In this document: positions 34,421 through 44,226 of the stretch, piece after piece
Layout: the number at the start of each line of letters is the position of its first letter
How positions within the stretch are numbered: the first letter of the stretch is position 1
Assembly (NCBI RefSeq): GCF_024346055.1
Contig: NZ_JAGQCH010000004.1
Span: 124,001-188,000 of the forward strand
DNA length: 64,000 nt
Source of the DNA: Cyanobium sp. Cruz CV13-4-11
GTDB lineage: Bacteria; Cyanobacteriota; Cyanobacteriia; PCC-6307; Cyanobiaceae
Direction of reading: 5' to 3'
The notes under the pieces: generated by a model
Databases searched by the model: none
What the model was told of the DNA's origin: nothing
The model's input: the letters and a program-made list of their open reading frames with translations, nothing else
Position numbers and translations under genes: made by a program

Positions 34421-34702
34421 GTGACCACCCCACGCAGGCGGGTCGTGCTGGTCATCGAAGTCACCAATGCCCGCGACGTGGTGCGCCAGCGCATCGGCAG
34501 GCTCGGGGGTCGTCTGATCGGCAAGGTGGTTGATGCCGAGGCCCAGGTGGAGAAGGCCCTGATCCAGGAACTGGAGACCGCCTTCCGCGATTTCGGCATC
34601 GAAGCCCGGATCTTCTCCATCGACGGCCCCCAGATGATCGGCCGCTCCCACCTGGAGATTCCCGTGCAGGTCCGCGAGGAGCGCCAGGTGCGGCTCTCCT
34701 AG
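34421..34702 (+). CDS. conserved cyanobacterial protein of unknown function
   Basis: A 93-residue soluble protein with a beta-alpha pattern: VVLVIEVTNARDVVRQRIGR, then LIGKVVDAEAQVEKALIQEL, a helix with F-R-D-F-G-I-E-A, IFSIDGPQMIGRSHLEIPVQ and a final R-E-E-R-Q-V-R-L. It resembles short proteins found next to murJ or sfsA in other cyanobacteria as I recall, with no named domain. The start is GTG 34421. The stop TAG shares the CTAG tetramer with the convergent murJ stop. Confidence 0.65.
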   Translation: MTTPRRRVVLVIEVTNARDVVRQRIGRLGGRLIGKVVDAEAQVEKALIQELETAFRDFGIEARIFSIDGPQMIGRSHLEIPVQVREERQVRLS

Positions 34703-36303
34703 GCCCGGCGGCGCACCATCTGCAGCAGCTGGCGGGCCTCCGGCACGCCGGCCAGGCTCGTCAGCAGGCCGTAGAGGCCCACCGCCAGGCCACTGCAGAG
34801 CACGTTCTGCAGCAACAGACCCCCCAGACCCGGGGGCCAGGCCACGGCCAGCGAGAGCCCCCAGCAGGCGGCTCCGCCGGCCACGGCCGCCAGCAGCAGC
34901 TTGCCGCTGTCGGCGGCCCAGAGCCGCAGGGGCAGGCCCCCCAGCCGGCGGCTCAGGGCCAGCAGCAGGCCGGCGCAGGTGATCAGGTTCACCGCCACGG
35001 TGGCCAGCACCAGGCCGGCGGCGCCGGCATTGAGCATCGGCAGCTGGAGACCCCAGCCCGGGGTGGGACCGCCGGTGAACGCCCAGCAGAAGACGGCGTT
35101 GAGCCCGATCCCGGCCAACGACCAACGGAAGGGGGTGTTGCCGTCGCCGAGGGCGTAGAACACCCGCACCAGCACGTCCCGGCCCAGGTAGGCCGGCATG
35201 CCGATCCCGTAGGCCATCAGCAGCTGGCCCACCAGGTCGGCGGCGCTGCGATCGAAGGCGCCGCGCTGGTAGATCAGGGCCACGATCGGTACGGCCAGGG
35301 CCACCATCAGCGCCCCCAGGGGCAGCATCGTGGCGTTGGAGAGCATCAGTCCCTGGCGGATGCGGCCGATCAGCTCGGGCCGGTCCTCCGGTGCCGTGAG
35401 CCGGGCGTACACCGGCAGCAGCGGCACCAGCAGCACATTGGAGAGCAGGCCCAGGGGCGTCTGCACCAGCAGGTTGGCGTAGCCCAGGCCCGCCGCCGCC
35501 GCCGGCATGCCCGAAGCGAAGAACAGCGACACGAAGACGTTGATCTGCAGCATCCCCGAGGAGAGGGTGGCCGGAGCCATCACCTGCAACACCTCCCGCA
35601 CGCCGGGATCGCGCCAGTCCCAGACGAGCTGCAGCCTGTTGAGGCCCTCCTTGGCCAGGGCCGGCAGCTGGATCAGCCACTGCAGGATCGCCCCCAGCGT
35701 GGTGCTGGCGGCCAGCACCACGCCGCCGATCACCGCCGTGGCGGGCAGGGTGATGCTGCTGCCCAGCTGCCACCAGAGCAGACCGATGCCGACGATGACG
35801 GCGACGCTGGAGAGCAGCGGGCTCACCGAGGGCAGCCAGAACACGTCGGCGGCGTTGAGGGCGCCGAAACCGAGGCCGATCAGACCGGCGAACAGGGCCA
35901 TCGGCGCCATCCAACGCAGCTGCAGCACGGCCAGGGCATGGCGCTCCGCGTCCAGGCCTGGACCCACCAGATCGATGAGCGGATCGGCGGCCAGCAGCAG
36001 CAGCACCGTGACGACGATCAGTCCCGCGCCCACCAGGGTGTTGATGCTGGCCAGCACGTGGGCGCCCTCGTGGCGCGGCCGCCGGGCCAGCACGCTCACC
36101 ATGGCGCTGTGGAAGGGCCCGTTGATGCCACCGAGCAGGATCAGCAGGAAACCGGGCAGCACGTAGGCGTAGTTGTAGGCGTCGTAGGCCGCCCCAACGC
36201 CGAAGGCGGCGGCGATCACCTGCTGCCGCAGCAGGCCGGCCACCTTGCTGAGGGCCGTGGCCGCCCCCACGATCAGGGCTATCCGGCGCAGGGATCGGGC
36301 CAT
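34699..36303 (-). CDS. murJ: lipid II flippase MurJ
   Basis: A 534-residue inner-membrane protein of the MVF/MviN family with about fourteen helices. Typical segments: RIALIVGAATALSKVAGLLR at the first helix, QQVIAAAFGVGAAYDAYNYA, NLLVQTPLGLLSNVLLVPLL, VALIYQRGAFDRSAADLVGQ, and VLVRVFYALGDGNTPFRWSL, which carries the conserved R-x-F-Y-A-x-x-D segment. MurJ flips the peptidoglycan precursor lipid II. ATG 36303 starts at M-A-R-S-L-R-R. It converges on the small conserved gene and diverges from sfsA. Confidence 0.94.
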   Translation of the reverse strand: MARSLRRIALIVGAATALSKVAGLLRQQVIAAAFGVGAAYDAYNYAYVLPGFLLILLGGINGPFHSAMVSVLARRPRHEGAHVLASINTLVGAGLIVVTVLLLLAADPLIDLVGPGLDAERHALAVLQLRWMAPMALFAGLIGLGFGALNAADVFWLPSVSPLLSSVAVIVGIGLLWWQLGSSITLPATAVIGGVVLAASTTLGAILQWLIQLPALAKEGLNRLQLVWDWRDPGVREVLQVMAPATLSSGMLQINVFVSLFFASGMPAAAAGLGYANLLVQTPLGLLSNVLLVPLLPVYARLTAPEDRPELIGRIRQGLMLSNATMLPLGALMVALAVPIVALIYQRGAFDRSAADLVGQLLMAYGIGMPAYLGRDVLVRVFYALGDGNTPFRWSLAGIGLNAVFCWAFTGGPTPGWGLQLPMLNAGAAGLVLATVAVNLITCAGLLLALSRRLGGLPLRLWAADSGKLLLAAVAGGAACWGLSLAVAWPPGLGGLLLQNVLCSGLAVGLYGLLTSLAGVPEARQLLQMVRRRA

Positions 36304-36367
36304 GGCGGCGGGGCAGTGCCTATCGGGACGCACGGCAGTATGGCCCTCCTCCCCCGGCAGCCGACCC

Positions 36368-37126
36368 ATGGCCCCAGCCACCACCGCCGTGCCCGTGCTG
36401 CCCACCGGTCCGCTGGTGGAGGGGGTGCTGCTGAAGCGCTACAAGCGCTTCCTGGCCGATGTGGCCCTGGACGATGGCCAGACGGTGACGGCCCACTGCC
36501 CCAACACCGGGCCGATGACCGGGGTGCTGTTGCCGGGCGGCCGGGTACGCCTGCGCCACGACCCCTCACCCAGCCGCAAGCTGGCCTGGACCTGGGAACA
36601 GGCCCAGGTGGGAGCCCATGGCGGCGGCCAGGTCTGGGTGGGTGTCAACACGGCGCTGCCCAACCGGCTGGTGCGGGCCACGATCGAGGCGGGTTGCCTG
36701 GAGCCCTGGCTGGGCCCGGTCGGCAGCGTGCGGGCCGAGGTGCCGTACGGAGAGGGGCGCCGCAGCCGCATCGACCTGCTGCTGACACCGGCGGCGGGGG
36801 CCGCCGATCCGCGGCCGATCTACGTGGAGGTGAAGAACACCACCTGGAGCGACGGCGATCTGGCCCTGTTTCCCGACACCGTCACCGAGCGGGGCCAGAA
36901 GCATCTGGTGGAACTCACGGCCCAGCTACCCGGGGCCCGGGCGGTGCTGGTGCCCTGCCTGAGCCGGGGCGATGTGACCCGCTTCGCGCCCGGGGACAGT
37001 GCCGACCCCCGCTATGGGGAGCTGTTCCGCACGGCCGTGGCGGCCGGGGTCGAGGTGCTCCCCTGCCGCTACAGCTTCACGGACGCCGCCGTGACGTTCC
37101 TCGGCCTTGCCGCTCAGGCGTGGTGA
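36368..37126 (+). CDS. sfsA: SfsA-family sugar fermentation stimulation protein / nuclease-like
   Basis: A 252-residue protein with the SfsA layout: LVEGVLLKRYKRFLADVALD, HCPNTGPMTGVLLPGGRVRL, WVGVNTALPNRLVRATIEAG, and the PD-(D/E)XK-like RRSRIDLLLTP followed by IYVEVKNTTW, where Asp, Glu and Lys line a possible metal site. The C-terminal R-Y-G-E-L-F-R-T-A segment also matches. The E. coli protein binds DNA; cellular role unresolved. ATG 36368 gives the family start. It is 65 bases from the divergent murJ start and followed by amt. Confidence 0.92.
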   Translation: MAPATTAVPVLPTGPLVEGVLLKRYKRFLADVALDDGQTVTAHCPNTGPMTGVLLPGGRVRLRHDPSPSRKLAWTWEQAQVGAHGGGQVWVGVNTALPNRLVRATIEAGCLEPWLGPVGSVRAEVPYGEGRRSRIDLLLTPAAGAADPRPIYVEVKNTTWSDGDLALFPDTVTERGQKHLVELTAQLPGARAVLVPCLSRGDVTRFAPGDSADPRYGELFRTAVAAGVEVLPCRYSFTDAAVTFLGLAAQAW

Positions 37127-37247
37127 GGGTGGTAGTGGCTGCCGCGATAGCAGTGGGCAGGAATGGCCATGGGGACTGGAGCGGAGACGGGAAGACTGGA
37201 GCCGGGCCCCCCCTGCGATCCGGAGGATGTGTTCTGAAATTCCCCTG

Positions 37248-37289
37248 GTATCGAATCAGACATTGCCCCGGTCTCACCCCATGGATAGT
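37248..37289 (+). promoter_or_regulatory. candidate NtcA site upstream of amt
   Basis: GTA-N8-GAC at 37248-37261 differs at one base from GTA-N8-TAC. A weak -10-like hexamer GATAGT begins 22 bases after it (37284-37289). It lies about 60 bases upstream of the proposed amt start. Spacing and target gene fit NtcA activation; the imperfect half-site and -10 keep this tentative. Confidence 0.4.
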
Positions 37290-37349
37290 CGGACATTGTT
37301 GATGCCAGTTGCGGCATCAGAAGTCGAGCATTCACTTCACCGCGTTCCC

Positions 37350-38795
37350 ATGACCGTTTCAAGTCAACAGCACAAGTCCCGAGCGCCTCGAAGCCTCGGG
37401 GAGGCCAGTCTTCTTGAGGCGCCCACCCTGTTAATGCGCAAGGTTCGTGGTTTTTCCTCCCAGGAGGGGCTCACCTGGCTCGCCTGTGTCCCCCTCGCCC
37501 TGTTCGGCCTGGGCGTGTTCACCCTCTCCGCCCACGCCGCCGAACTGCCCGAGCTCACCCCCGCTTTCCTGATCAACAACCTCTGGTTGGCCATCGCGGC
37601 CTTCCTGGTGATCTTCATGAACGCCGGCTTCGCCATGGTGGAGGCTGGCCTCTGCCGTCAGAAGAACGCCGTCAACATCCTGGCCAAGAACCTGATCGTC
37701 TTCGCCCTGGCGGTGACGGCCTACTGGTTCATCGGTTATTCCCTCATGTACGGCGATTCCATCGCCGGTGGCTGGCTGCACTTCAAGGGCCTGTTCTTCG
37801 ATCCCACCGTCACCCCTGAAATGGTGACCGAAGGCAAGCTCACCCCCAGCGTCGACTTCCTCTTCCAGGCTGCCTTCGCCGGCACCGCCGCCACGATCGT
37901 CTCCGGCCTGGTGGCCGAGCGCATCAAGTTCAAGGAGTTCGTGATCTTCTCCCTGATCCTGGTGGGCATCATCTACCCGATCGCCGGCAGCTGGAAGTGG
38001 AACGCCAACGGCTGGCTCAATCAGCTCGGCTTCATCGACTTCGCCGGATCCACCCTGGTCCATACCGTGGGCGCCTGGGCCGGCGTGATCGGCGCCCTGA
38101 TCCTCGGCCCCCGCATCGGCAAGTTCATCGATTCCAAGCCCCAGGCCATCCCGGGCCACAGCCAGGCCCTGGCCACCCTGGGCTGCCTGATCCTCTGGCT
38201 CGGCTGGTATGGCTTCAACCCGGGTTCCGTCCTGGCCATGACCGAAGCCGTTCCCTACATCGCCGTCACCACCACCCTCGGCGCCGCCGGCGGCGGCATC
38301 GCCGGCACCCTCTTCTCCCAGATTCACTCCGGCAAGCCCGACCTCACGATGACCATCAACGGCATCCTGGCCGGCCTGGTGGGCGTGACTGCCGGCTGCG
38401 ACGGCTTCCCGATGTGGGCGTCCTGGGTCGTGGGCTTCATCGGTGGTGGCCTGGTCGTCTACGCCGTGAGCTTCATCGATTCGATCGGCATCGACGACCC
38501 CGTCGGCGCCTTCTCCGTCCACGGCATCGGTGGCATCTGGGGCACCCTGGCCGTGGGTCTGTTCAACAAGGACGCCGGCCTGCTGCTCGGCAAGGGCTTC
38601 AACCAGCTCGGCCTGCAGATCCTTGGCAGCTTCTCCTATTCCATCTTCACGATCGTCACCGCCTGGCTCCTCTGGAGCGTCCTCGGCGCTCTCACCGGAG
38701 GCATCCGGGTGCACGAGAAGGAGGAGGAGCTCGGTCTCGACATCAGCGAGCACGGCATGGAGGCCTATCCCGACTTCGTCTCGTCCTCCAACTGA
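37350..38795 (+). CDS. amt: ammonium transporter
   Basis: A 481-residue Amt/Rh channel with eleven membrane helices after a long N-terminal part that includes a cleavable-type helix ([20 protein letters not shown], then A-H-A-A-E-L). The family signature [20 protein letters not shown] is present, and the two pore histidines are in [20 protein letters not shown] and [20 protein letters not shown]. It imports ammonium at low supply. ATG 37350 is chosen because homologues keep the L-x-E-A-S-L-x-E-A-P segment after it. A candidate NtcA site lies upstream and a strong terminator downstream. Confidence 0.96.
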   Translation: MTVSSQQHKSRAPRSLGEASLLEAPTLLMRKVRGFSSQEGLTWLACVPLALFGLGVFTLSAHAAELPELTPAFLINNLWLAIAAFLVIFMNAGFAMVEAGLCRQKNAVNILAKNLIVFALAVTAYWFIGYSLMYGDSIAGGWLHFKGLFFDPTVTPEMVTEGKLTPSVDFLFQAAFAGTAATIVSGLVAERIKFKEFVIFSLILVGIIYPIAGSWKWNANGWLNQLGFIDFAGSTLVHTVGAWAGVIGALILGPRIGKFIDSKPQAIPGHSQALATLGCLILWLGWYGFNPGSVLAMTEAVPYIAVTTTLGAAGGGIAGTLFSQIHSGKPDLTMTINGILAGLVGVTAGCDGFPMWASWVVGFIGGGLVVYAVSFIDSIGIDDPVGAFSVHGIGGIWGTLAVGLFNKDAGLLLGKGFNQLGLQILGSFSYSIFTIVTAWLLWSVLGALTGGIRVHEKEEELGLDISEHGMEAYPDFVSSSN

Positions 38796-38820
38796 CCACC
38801 CGGTTCAGGCCGTTCACGCA

Positions 38821-38846
38821 CCGCGGCTCGCGCCGCGGTTTTTTTT
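38821..38846 (+). terminator. intrinsic terminator of amt
   Basis: CCGCGG arms with an internal CTCGCG loop form a GC-rich stem followed by eight T, 26 bases after the amt stop. It separates amt from ispH. Confidence 0.92.
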
Positions 38847-38898
38847 CGCCCGTCCCACCACCGACCCCCATAGAGTCGGCACACCCCGGTACTTGCCT

Positions 38899-40107
38899 GT
38901 GGACACCCGTGCCTTCAAGCGCTCTCTCCACCATTCGGATCGCTACAACCGCCGCGGCTTCGGCCTGGGTGAGGAGGTCGCGGGCAGCCTTGAGCAGGCC
39001 TACCAGAGCAACCTGATCGCCAGCCTCAGGGAGAACGGCCACGTGCTGCAGCGCGGGCGTCTCAAGATCCGCCTGGCCGAGGCCTTCGGCTTCTGCTGGG
39101 GCGTGGAGCGGGCCGTGGCGATGGCCTACGAAACCCGCCGCCACTACCCCAGCGAACGGATCTGGATCACCAACGAGATCATTCACAACCCTTCGGTCAA
39201 CGCCCATCTGCGCGAGATGGACGTCCGCTTCATCCCCGTCGACGACGACGTCAAGGACTTTTCCGAGGTGGGCACCGGTGACGTGGTGATCCTGCCCGCC
39301 TTCGGCGCCACCGTGCAGGAGATGCAGCTGCTCAACGAGCGCGGCTGCCACATCGTCGACACCACCTGCCCCTGGGTGTCGAAGGTGTGGAACACCGTGG
39401 AGAAGCACAAGAAGCATGCCTTCACCTCGATCATCCACGGCAAGGTGAAGCACGAGGAGACGCTCGCCACCAGCTCCTTCGCCGGCACCTACCTGGTGGT
39501 GCTTGATCTGGCCGAGGCCCGCATGGTCAGCGATTTCATCCTCGAGCGGGGCCAGGGGGCCATCGATCGGAAGGCCTTCATGCGCCATTTCGCCAATGCC
39601 TGTTCCCCCGGCTTCGACCCGGACAGGGACCTGGTGCGGGTGGGCGTCGCCAACCAGACCACCATGCTCAAGAGCGAAACCGAGGAGATCGGCCGCCTGT
39701 TTGAGCGCACCATGCTGCAGCGCTTCGGCCCCGCCGAGCTCGACGAGCACTTCCTGGCCTTCAACACCATCTGCGACGCCACCCAGGAGCGCCAGGACGC
39801 CATGTTCGCCCTGGTGGACGAACCCCTCGACCTGATGGTGGTCATCGGTGGCTACAACTCCTCCAACACCACCCACCTGCAGGAGATCGCCGTCAGCCGC
39901 GGCATCCGCTCCTTCCACATCGATACCCCTGAGCGCATCGGCCCGGGCAACCGCATCGAGCACAAGCCCCTGGGGGGCGCCCTCGAGACCCTGGAACCCT
40001 TCCTGCCGGCCGGCCCGGTCCGTGTGGGCATCACCTCCGGTGCCTCCACCCCCGACCGGGTCGTGGAGGATGTGATCGAGCGCCTGGTGGGCCTCAGCGA
40101 AGCGTGA
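38899..40107 (+). CDS. ispH: 4-hydroxy-3-methylbut-2-enyl diphosphate reductase
   Basis: A 402-residue [4Fe-4S] enzyme for the last step of the MEP pathway, giving IPP and DMAPP for carotenoids, phytol and quinones. The cluster cysteines are C66 ([18 protein letters not shown]), C157 ([20 protein letters not shown]) and C292 ([18 protein letters not shown]); the substrate motif [19 protein letters not shown] and the final [17 protein letters not shown] are in place. It is the long cyanobacterial form with an N-terminal extension. The start is GTG 38899, shortly after the amt terminator. Confidence 0.96.
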   Translation: MDTRAFKRSLHHSDRYNRRGFGLGEEVAGSLEQAYQSNLIASLRENGHVLQRGRLKIRLAEAFGFCWGVERAVAMAYETRRHYPSERIWITNEIIHNPSVNAHLREMDVRFIPVDDDVKDFSEVGTGDVVILPAFGATVQEMQLLNERGCHIVDTTCPWVSKVWNTVEKHKKHAFTSIIHGKVKHEETLATSSFAGTYLVVLDLAEARMVSDFILERGQGAIDRKAFMRHFANACSPGFDPDRDLVRVGVANQTTMLKSETEEIGRLFERTMLQRFGPAELDEHFLAFNTICDATQERQDAMFALVDEPLDLMVVIGGYNSSNTTHLQEIAVSRGIRSFHIDTPERIGPGNRIEHKPLGGALETLEPFLPAGPVRVGITSGASTPDRVVEDVIERLVGLSEA

Positions 40108-40261
40108 GCCACCAGCCGGGATGACCCCACCCAGAGCCGGGGTTGACCGGGTGGCTTTACATTCATGAAAGGTTTTCCTCTCCCCCACGGCCGCCGGTGA
40201 GAGCGCAACCCCGGTCCTTTCCAGCAGCTCCCTTCTGACCCACCGCACGCCCCAGATCACG

Positions 40262-40939
40262 ATGGCGGCAGGTTCCTCCCTGCACCAGGCTCCCGACGAT
40301 CCAGGGGCCCCCAAGAGCGAACCCCTGCGGGAGCGGTCCGATCCCTCCGTACGTCGCTACGCCAGCGCCTTCGCCGATCTGATGGAGATGCGGGCTCCGG
40401 CTGCAGTGGTGGGCGCCTACCTCGACCGCCACGAAGGCTGGTTCCGCCGCTGCGCTGCCCCGATGACGGTCGAACCGATCGGCAACCAGGGTTACGTGCT
40501 CACCCTTGGCCGGTTCGGCAACTTCGGCTTTGAGGTCGAGCCGACGATCGGCCTCGAACTGCTCCCCCAGACCGCCGGCGTCTACCGCATCCTCACCGTG
40601 CCCCTGCCCCAGGTGGATGAAGCCCTGCAGGGTCTCTACGACGTCGAATTCGCCGCCTCCCTGCGGCTCGATGAGGCCGGCGGGGCGGAGGTCTCCACCG
40701 AAGAGGTGGATGGCGTCATGTTGCACACCCTGGTGCGCTGGCAGCTGGATCTGGCCGTGTGGCTGCGCCTGCCCGGCATGCTCTCGATCCTTCCCGACCA
40801 CCTGGTGCAGAGCAGCGGTGACCACCTGCTGCGCCAGATCGTGCGACAGATCTCCCGGCGACTCACCTGGAAGGTGCAGGAGGATTTCCACGCCAGCCAC
40901 GGCATCCCCTGCCCGCCCCGGCGCCGGGCCCAGTTCTGA
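40262..40939 (+). CDS. DUF1997 protein
   Basis: A 225-residue protein of the cyanobacterial and plastid DUF1997 family. Characteristic parts: YASAFADLMEMRAPAAVVGA, WFRRCAAPMTVEPIGNQGYV, a beta-rich middle (GRFGNFGFEVEPTIGLELLP) and the C-terminal VQSSGDHLLRQIVRQISRRL with a following VQEDFHASHGIPCP. The fold resembles START-like or SRPBCC lipid-binding proteins. Function is unknown. It lies 154 bases after ispH and converges on the DUF4079 gene. Confidence 0.85.
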   Translation: MAAGSSLHQAPDDPGAPKSEPLRERSDPSVRRYASAFADLMEMRAPAAVVGAYLDRHEGWFRRCAAPMTVEPIGNQGYVLTLGRFGNFGFEVEPTIGLELLPQTAGVYRILTVPLPQVDEALQGLYDVEFAASLRLDEAGGAEVSTEEVDGVMLHTLVRWQLDLAVWLRLPGMLSILPDHLVQSSGDHLLRQIVRQISRRLTWKVQEDFHASHGIPCPPRRRAQF

Positions 40940-40977
40940 GGGCCTGATGGCTCAGAGCGGAACGGGCCCCGATCCCC

Positions 40978-41454
40978 TCAGGCCGCCGGAGCGGTGAGGA
41001 TCTTGTTGACGATCTGCATGCCGCTGACGGCCTGCCAGAGGAACAGGGTCATCACGGTCATATTGAGGCCCACGTGCACCTTGCGGGCGATCAGGTTGCC
41101 GGCCTGCATCAGGGGGGAGAGGGCCGCCGCCATGGCGATCAGGGAGGCCATGGCCAATCCCACCAGCAGGTGCGGTCCGACGAACAGCTTGCCGTTGTTG
41201 ATATAGGTGACGGCCATGCCACCGACCAAGCCGAGCACCAGCACGGCCAGCACGAGGCTGCCGAAGAGGAAATGGCGTTTGGCGAACTGCCCCTTGATCA
41301 GCTCCTTGCGGTCCTCGGGCGTGGCGGTGCGGGTCTTCTTGGCCTTGATGCCCAGAAACATCGCGTAGCCGGCCAGGCCCAGCAGCACCCACATCAGCAG
41401 GGGATGCACGAAGTTGAGGCCGAAGGCAAGGGAACTGGGGAGGGCGGCGAACAT
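40978..41454 (-). CDS. DUF4079 membrane protein
   Basis: A 158-residue protein with four predicted membrane helices: FVHPLLMWVLLGLAGYAMFL, HFLFGSLVLAVLVLGLVGGM, LLVGLAMASLIAMAAALSPL and KVHVGLNMTVMTLFLWQAVS. His residues in helices 1, 2, 3 and 4 (F-V-H-P, R-H-F-L-F, G-P-H-L, K-V-H-V-G) suggest a cytochrome b561-like four-helix bundle that could bind haem, which is inference. ATG 41454 is chosen; GTG 41472 would add six residues. It lies 67 bases downstream of purH on the same strand. Confidence 0.85.
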   Translation of the reverse strand: MFAALPSSLAFGLNFVHPLLMWVLLGLAGYAMFLGIKAKKTRTATPEDRKELIKGQFAKRHFLFGSLVLAVLVLGLVGGMAVTYINNGKLFVGPHLLVGLAMASLIAMAAALSPLMQAGNLIARKVHVGLNMTVMTLFLWQAVSGMQIVNKILTAPAA

Positions 41455-41521
41455 CACGCGTTGGAACTCCACCGGGCCAGAGCCGGTTGTGGGCCCAACG
41501 AAGTTACAACTGCCGGCGACC

Positions 41522-43084
41522 TCAATGCAGAAAGTGACGACGGCCGGTGATCACCATCACCATGTCGTTGGCCTGGCAGGCGGCGATCGAATCCGGGTCG
41601 CGCTTGCTGCCGCCGGGCTGGATCACCGCGGTGATGCCATGCCGTGCCGCCAGAAGCACGGTGTCATCGAAGGGGAAGAAGCCATCGCTGGCCAGGACCG
41701 CCCCCCGGGCCGCGTCGCCGGCGGCCTCCAGGGCCAGCCGGGCCGAGCCCACCCGGTTCATCTGGCCGGCCCCGACACCGAGAGTGCGGCCGCCCTGAGC
41801 CACCAGGATGGCGTTGGACCGGACGTGACGCACCACCTGCCAGGCGAAGCGCAGATCCCGCCACTCCTGTTCGCTGGGCTGGCGGTCGCTCACCACCTGC
41901 CAGCTGTCGGGATCGGCGGGGCCATCGTCCGCCTGCTGGGCCAGCACACCCCCGAGCACGCTGCGCAGCTGCAGGCGCCCGGAGGCCGCCGTCACGGCCT
42001 TGGGGTCGAGCTCCAGCAGCCGCAGGTTGGCCTTCGCCGCCAGCCGCTGGCGGGCCTCCTCCGAGAAGGATGGCGCCACCACACATTCCAGGAACAACCC
42101 CGCCAGGTGATCGGCGGCGGTCCGATCCACCGCCCCATTGAGGGCAACGATGCCCCCGAAGGCGGAAACGCGGTCGGCATCCAGGGCCCGCAGCAGGGCG
42201 TCGGCGGTATCCACACCGAGGGCGACACCGCAGGGGTTGGTGTGCTTAACCACCACCGCCGCCGGCTCGGCCCCGGGGCCATACCCGAACGCCGCCACCG
42301 TGGTCAGGGCCGCTTCCAGGTCGATCAGGTTGTTGTAGCTGAGCTCCTTGCCCTGCAGCTGGCGGGCCGCCCCCCAGCCCACGTTGGCCTCCCCGCACCA
42401 GCGGGCGCTCTGGTGGGGGTTCTCGCCGTAGCGAAGCACCTGCCGCAGGGGCAGCTCCAGCCGCAGGGGCTGCGCCTGCGCCGCGGCGGCGGGCTGCTGA
42501 TCTGCCAGGCGGCCCTCGATCCAGGTCGCGATGGCGGCGTCGTAGGCGGCGGTGTGGGCGAAGGCGGCCAGGGCCAGGCGGCGCCGCAGGGCCCCGTCGA
42601 CCCGGCCGGCCGCCAGGGCGTCCAGGAAGCCTGGGTACTGGTCGGGATCGGTGAGCACCACCACGTCGGCGTGGTTCTTGGCGGCGGCGCGCACCATCGC
42701 CGGTCCACCGATGTCGATGTTCTCGATGGCGGTCTCCCAGCTGACGTCTGGGTCCGCCACGGTGGTGCGGAAGGGATAGAGATTGACCACCACCACATCG
42801 ATCGGGACGATCCCCTGGGCCTCCAGGTCGGCCCGGTGGGAAGGGTCATCCCGGCGCGCCAGGATACCGCCGTGAATGCGGGGATGGAGGGTCTTGACCC
42901 GTCCGCCCAGGATCTCCGGGGCTCCGGTGTGCTCCGCCACCTTCGTGACCGGCAGGCCGGCGGCCGCCAGGGCTGCGGCGGTGCCGCCGCTGGAGAGCAG
43001 CGCGTAGCCCTGGGCCAGCAACCCCTCCGCCAGCGGCACCAGGCCCCGCTTGTCGGACACGCTCAGAAGGGCCGTGGGAGCCAT
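41522..43084 (-). CDS. purH: bifunctional AICAR transformylase / IMP cyclohydrolase
   Basis: A 520-residue enzyme for the last two steps of purine synthesis. The N-terminal MGS-like cyclohydrolase domain shows TALLSVSDKRGLVPLAEGLL, YALLSSGGTAAALAAAGLPV and GRVKTLHPRIHGGILARRDD; the C-terminal transformylase domain shows VVKHTNPCGVALGVDTADAL with the catalytic Lys-His, and AVIQPGGSKRDPDSIAACQA. Length and both active sites are intact. ATG 43084 starts at M-A-P-T-A-L-L-S-V-S-D-K. It diverges from the esterase gene 57 bases away. Confidence 0.97.
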   Translation of the reverse strand: MAPTALLSVSDKRGLVPLAEGLLAQGYALLSSGGTAAALAAAGLPVTKVAEHTGAPEILGGRVKTLHPRIHGGILARRDDPSHRADLEAQGIVPIDVVVVNLYPFRTTVADPDVSWETAIENIDIGGPAMVRAAAKNHADVVVLTDPDQYPGFLDALAAGRVDGALRRRLALAAFAHTAAYDAAIATWIEGRLADQQPAAAAQAQPLRLELPLRQVLRYGENPHQSARWCGEANVGWGAARQLQGKELSYNNLIDLEAALTTVAAFGYGPGAEPAAVVVKHTNPCGVALGVDTADALLRALDADRVSAFGGIVALNGAVDRTAADHLAGLFLECVVAPSFSEEARQRLAAKANLRLLELDPKAVTAASGRLQLRSVLGGVLAQQADDGPADPDSWQVVSDRQPSEQEWRDLRFAWQVVRHVRSNAILVAQGGRTLGVGAGQMNRVGSARLALEAAGDAARGAVLASDGFFPFDDTVLLAARHGITAVIQPGGSKRDPDSIAACQANDMVMVITGRRHFLH

Positions 43085-43140
43085 GACGGCGGAAAGGGCA
43101 TGGGAGGAGCCAACCTACGCAGCAACAGCCGAACGCCACC

Positions 43141-43821
43141 GTGCCCACGGATCCCTCCGCCGAAGCCCAGCTGAGTGAAGACGACGGCACCGCCCTCTGG
43201 ATCGGTCCCCGCCAGGCCGGGCACCGTCTCGTGCTGCTGCACGGCTGGGGCGCTGACGCCGATGACCTGCTCGATCTGGGGGCGGAACTGATCGGCGCCG
43301 ATCCCGCCAGCCTCGACCTGAGCGTGGTGGCCCTGCGGGCGCCCCTGCCCCATCCCGGTGGCTTTGGCCGCCAGTGGTACGACCTGCAGCAACCCGAATG
43401 GCCCCAGTTGCCCCAGGCCCGCCGCGACCTGCGGCAGCGGCTGCTGGCCCTGGGCACCACGGTGCCGCTGGAGCGCACCAGCCTGCTGGGCTTCTCCCAG
43501 GGGGCCGCCATGGCCATCGACGTGGCCACCGGCGGTGGCGCCGACGCCAGCGCCCCCCTCGCCCTGGCGGGCCTGATCGCCTGCAGCGGCTACCCGCACC
43601 CTGACTGGCGGCCCCAGGCTCCCCGCACAAGCATCCTGCTCACCCATGGGGAGCAGGATCCGGTGGTGCCCTTCGCGGCGAGTCAGGCGCTGGAAAGGTC
43701 CCTGGCGGAAGCGGGGGGATCGGTGCAGCGGATCGCCTTCCCAGGCGGCCATTGCATCGATCCCGACCTGATCGCCACCATGCGGGACTTCCTCTTCACT
43801 GGCTGGCGCGAAAGTGGCTGA
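43141..43821 (+). CDS. carboxylesterase / phospholipase-type alpha/beta hydrolase
   Basis: A 226-residue serine hydrolase of the YpfH/carboxylesterase 2 family. The catalytic triad can be placed: Ser in SLLGFSQGAAMAIDVA, Asp in LLTHGEQDPVVPFAASQALE and His in IAFPGGHCIDPDLIATMRD. The oxyanion region LVLLHGWGADADDLLDLGAE is conserved. It may cleave short-chain acyl esters or thioesters in the cytoplasm; substrate unknown. The start is GTG 43141. It converges on the DUF3155 gene with 33 bases between. Confidence 0.9.
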   Translation: MPTDPSAEAQLSEDDGTALWIGPRQAGHRLVLLHGWGADADDLLDLGAELIGADPASLDLSVVALRAPLPHPGGFGRQWYDLQQPEWPQLPQARRDLRQRLLALGTTVPLERTSLLGFSQGAAMAIDVATGGGADASAPLALAGLIACSGYPHPDWRPQAPRTSILLTHGEQDPVVPFAASQALERSLAEAGGSVQRIAFPGGHCIDPDLIATMRDFLFTGWRESG

Positions 43822-43854
43822 TGGGAAGGTTGACCCCTTCGCCAGCCCTGGGGA

Positions 43855-44226
43855 TCAGACGAAGGCGTACTCGTACTCTTCCATTTCCTCCCAATCGTCG
43901 GAGGCGAGCGCTTCGAGGCCTTCGAACAGGACCTCCTCGCCGATGCTGTCGACGATCAGGCGCAGGGACGGAAACAGGAAGTGGTTCTCTTCGGCGTACT
44001 GGGCGCTGAACAGACCTTTCTCCCCCCAGAAGAAGCGGTCGGTGGTGTGCTCGTTGCGGCGCACGTTGAGGATCGCTGGAGCCATCAGCTCCGTTTCGGC
44101 GATGTAGCGGCGCGCCGCTGTGACCGGTTTGTGGGCGCCGGTTTCGAGGTTGAACGTGGGGACATGGGCGAGGACCCGCTGACCCGCGAGACGACGGCGA
44201 CTGATCCGCTTGCGCTTCTTGGACAT
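43855..44226 (-). CDS. DUF3155 protein
   Basis: A 123-residue cyanobacterial protein that begins M-S-K-K-R-K-R-I-S-R-R-R-L-A-G-Q-R-V-L, a very basic stretch that could bind nucleic acid, continues with PTFNLETGAHKPVTAARRYI and NVRRNEHTTDRFFWGEKGLF, and ends in a strongly acidic tail (SDDWEEMEEYEYAFV). All fit DUF3155. Function is unknown; the charge split of a basic head and acidic tail is striking. Confidence 0.88.
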   Translation of the reverse strand: MSKKRKRISRRRLAGQRVLAHVPTFNLETGAHKPVTAARRYIAETELMAPAILNVRRNEHTTDRFFWGEKGLFSAQYAEENHFLFPSLRLIVDSIGEEVLFEGLEALASDDWEEMEEYEYAFV

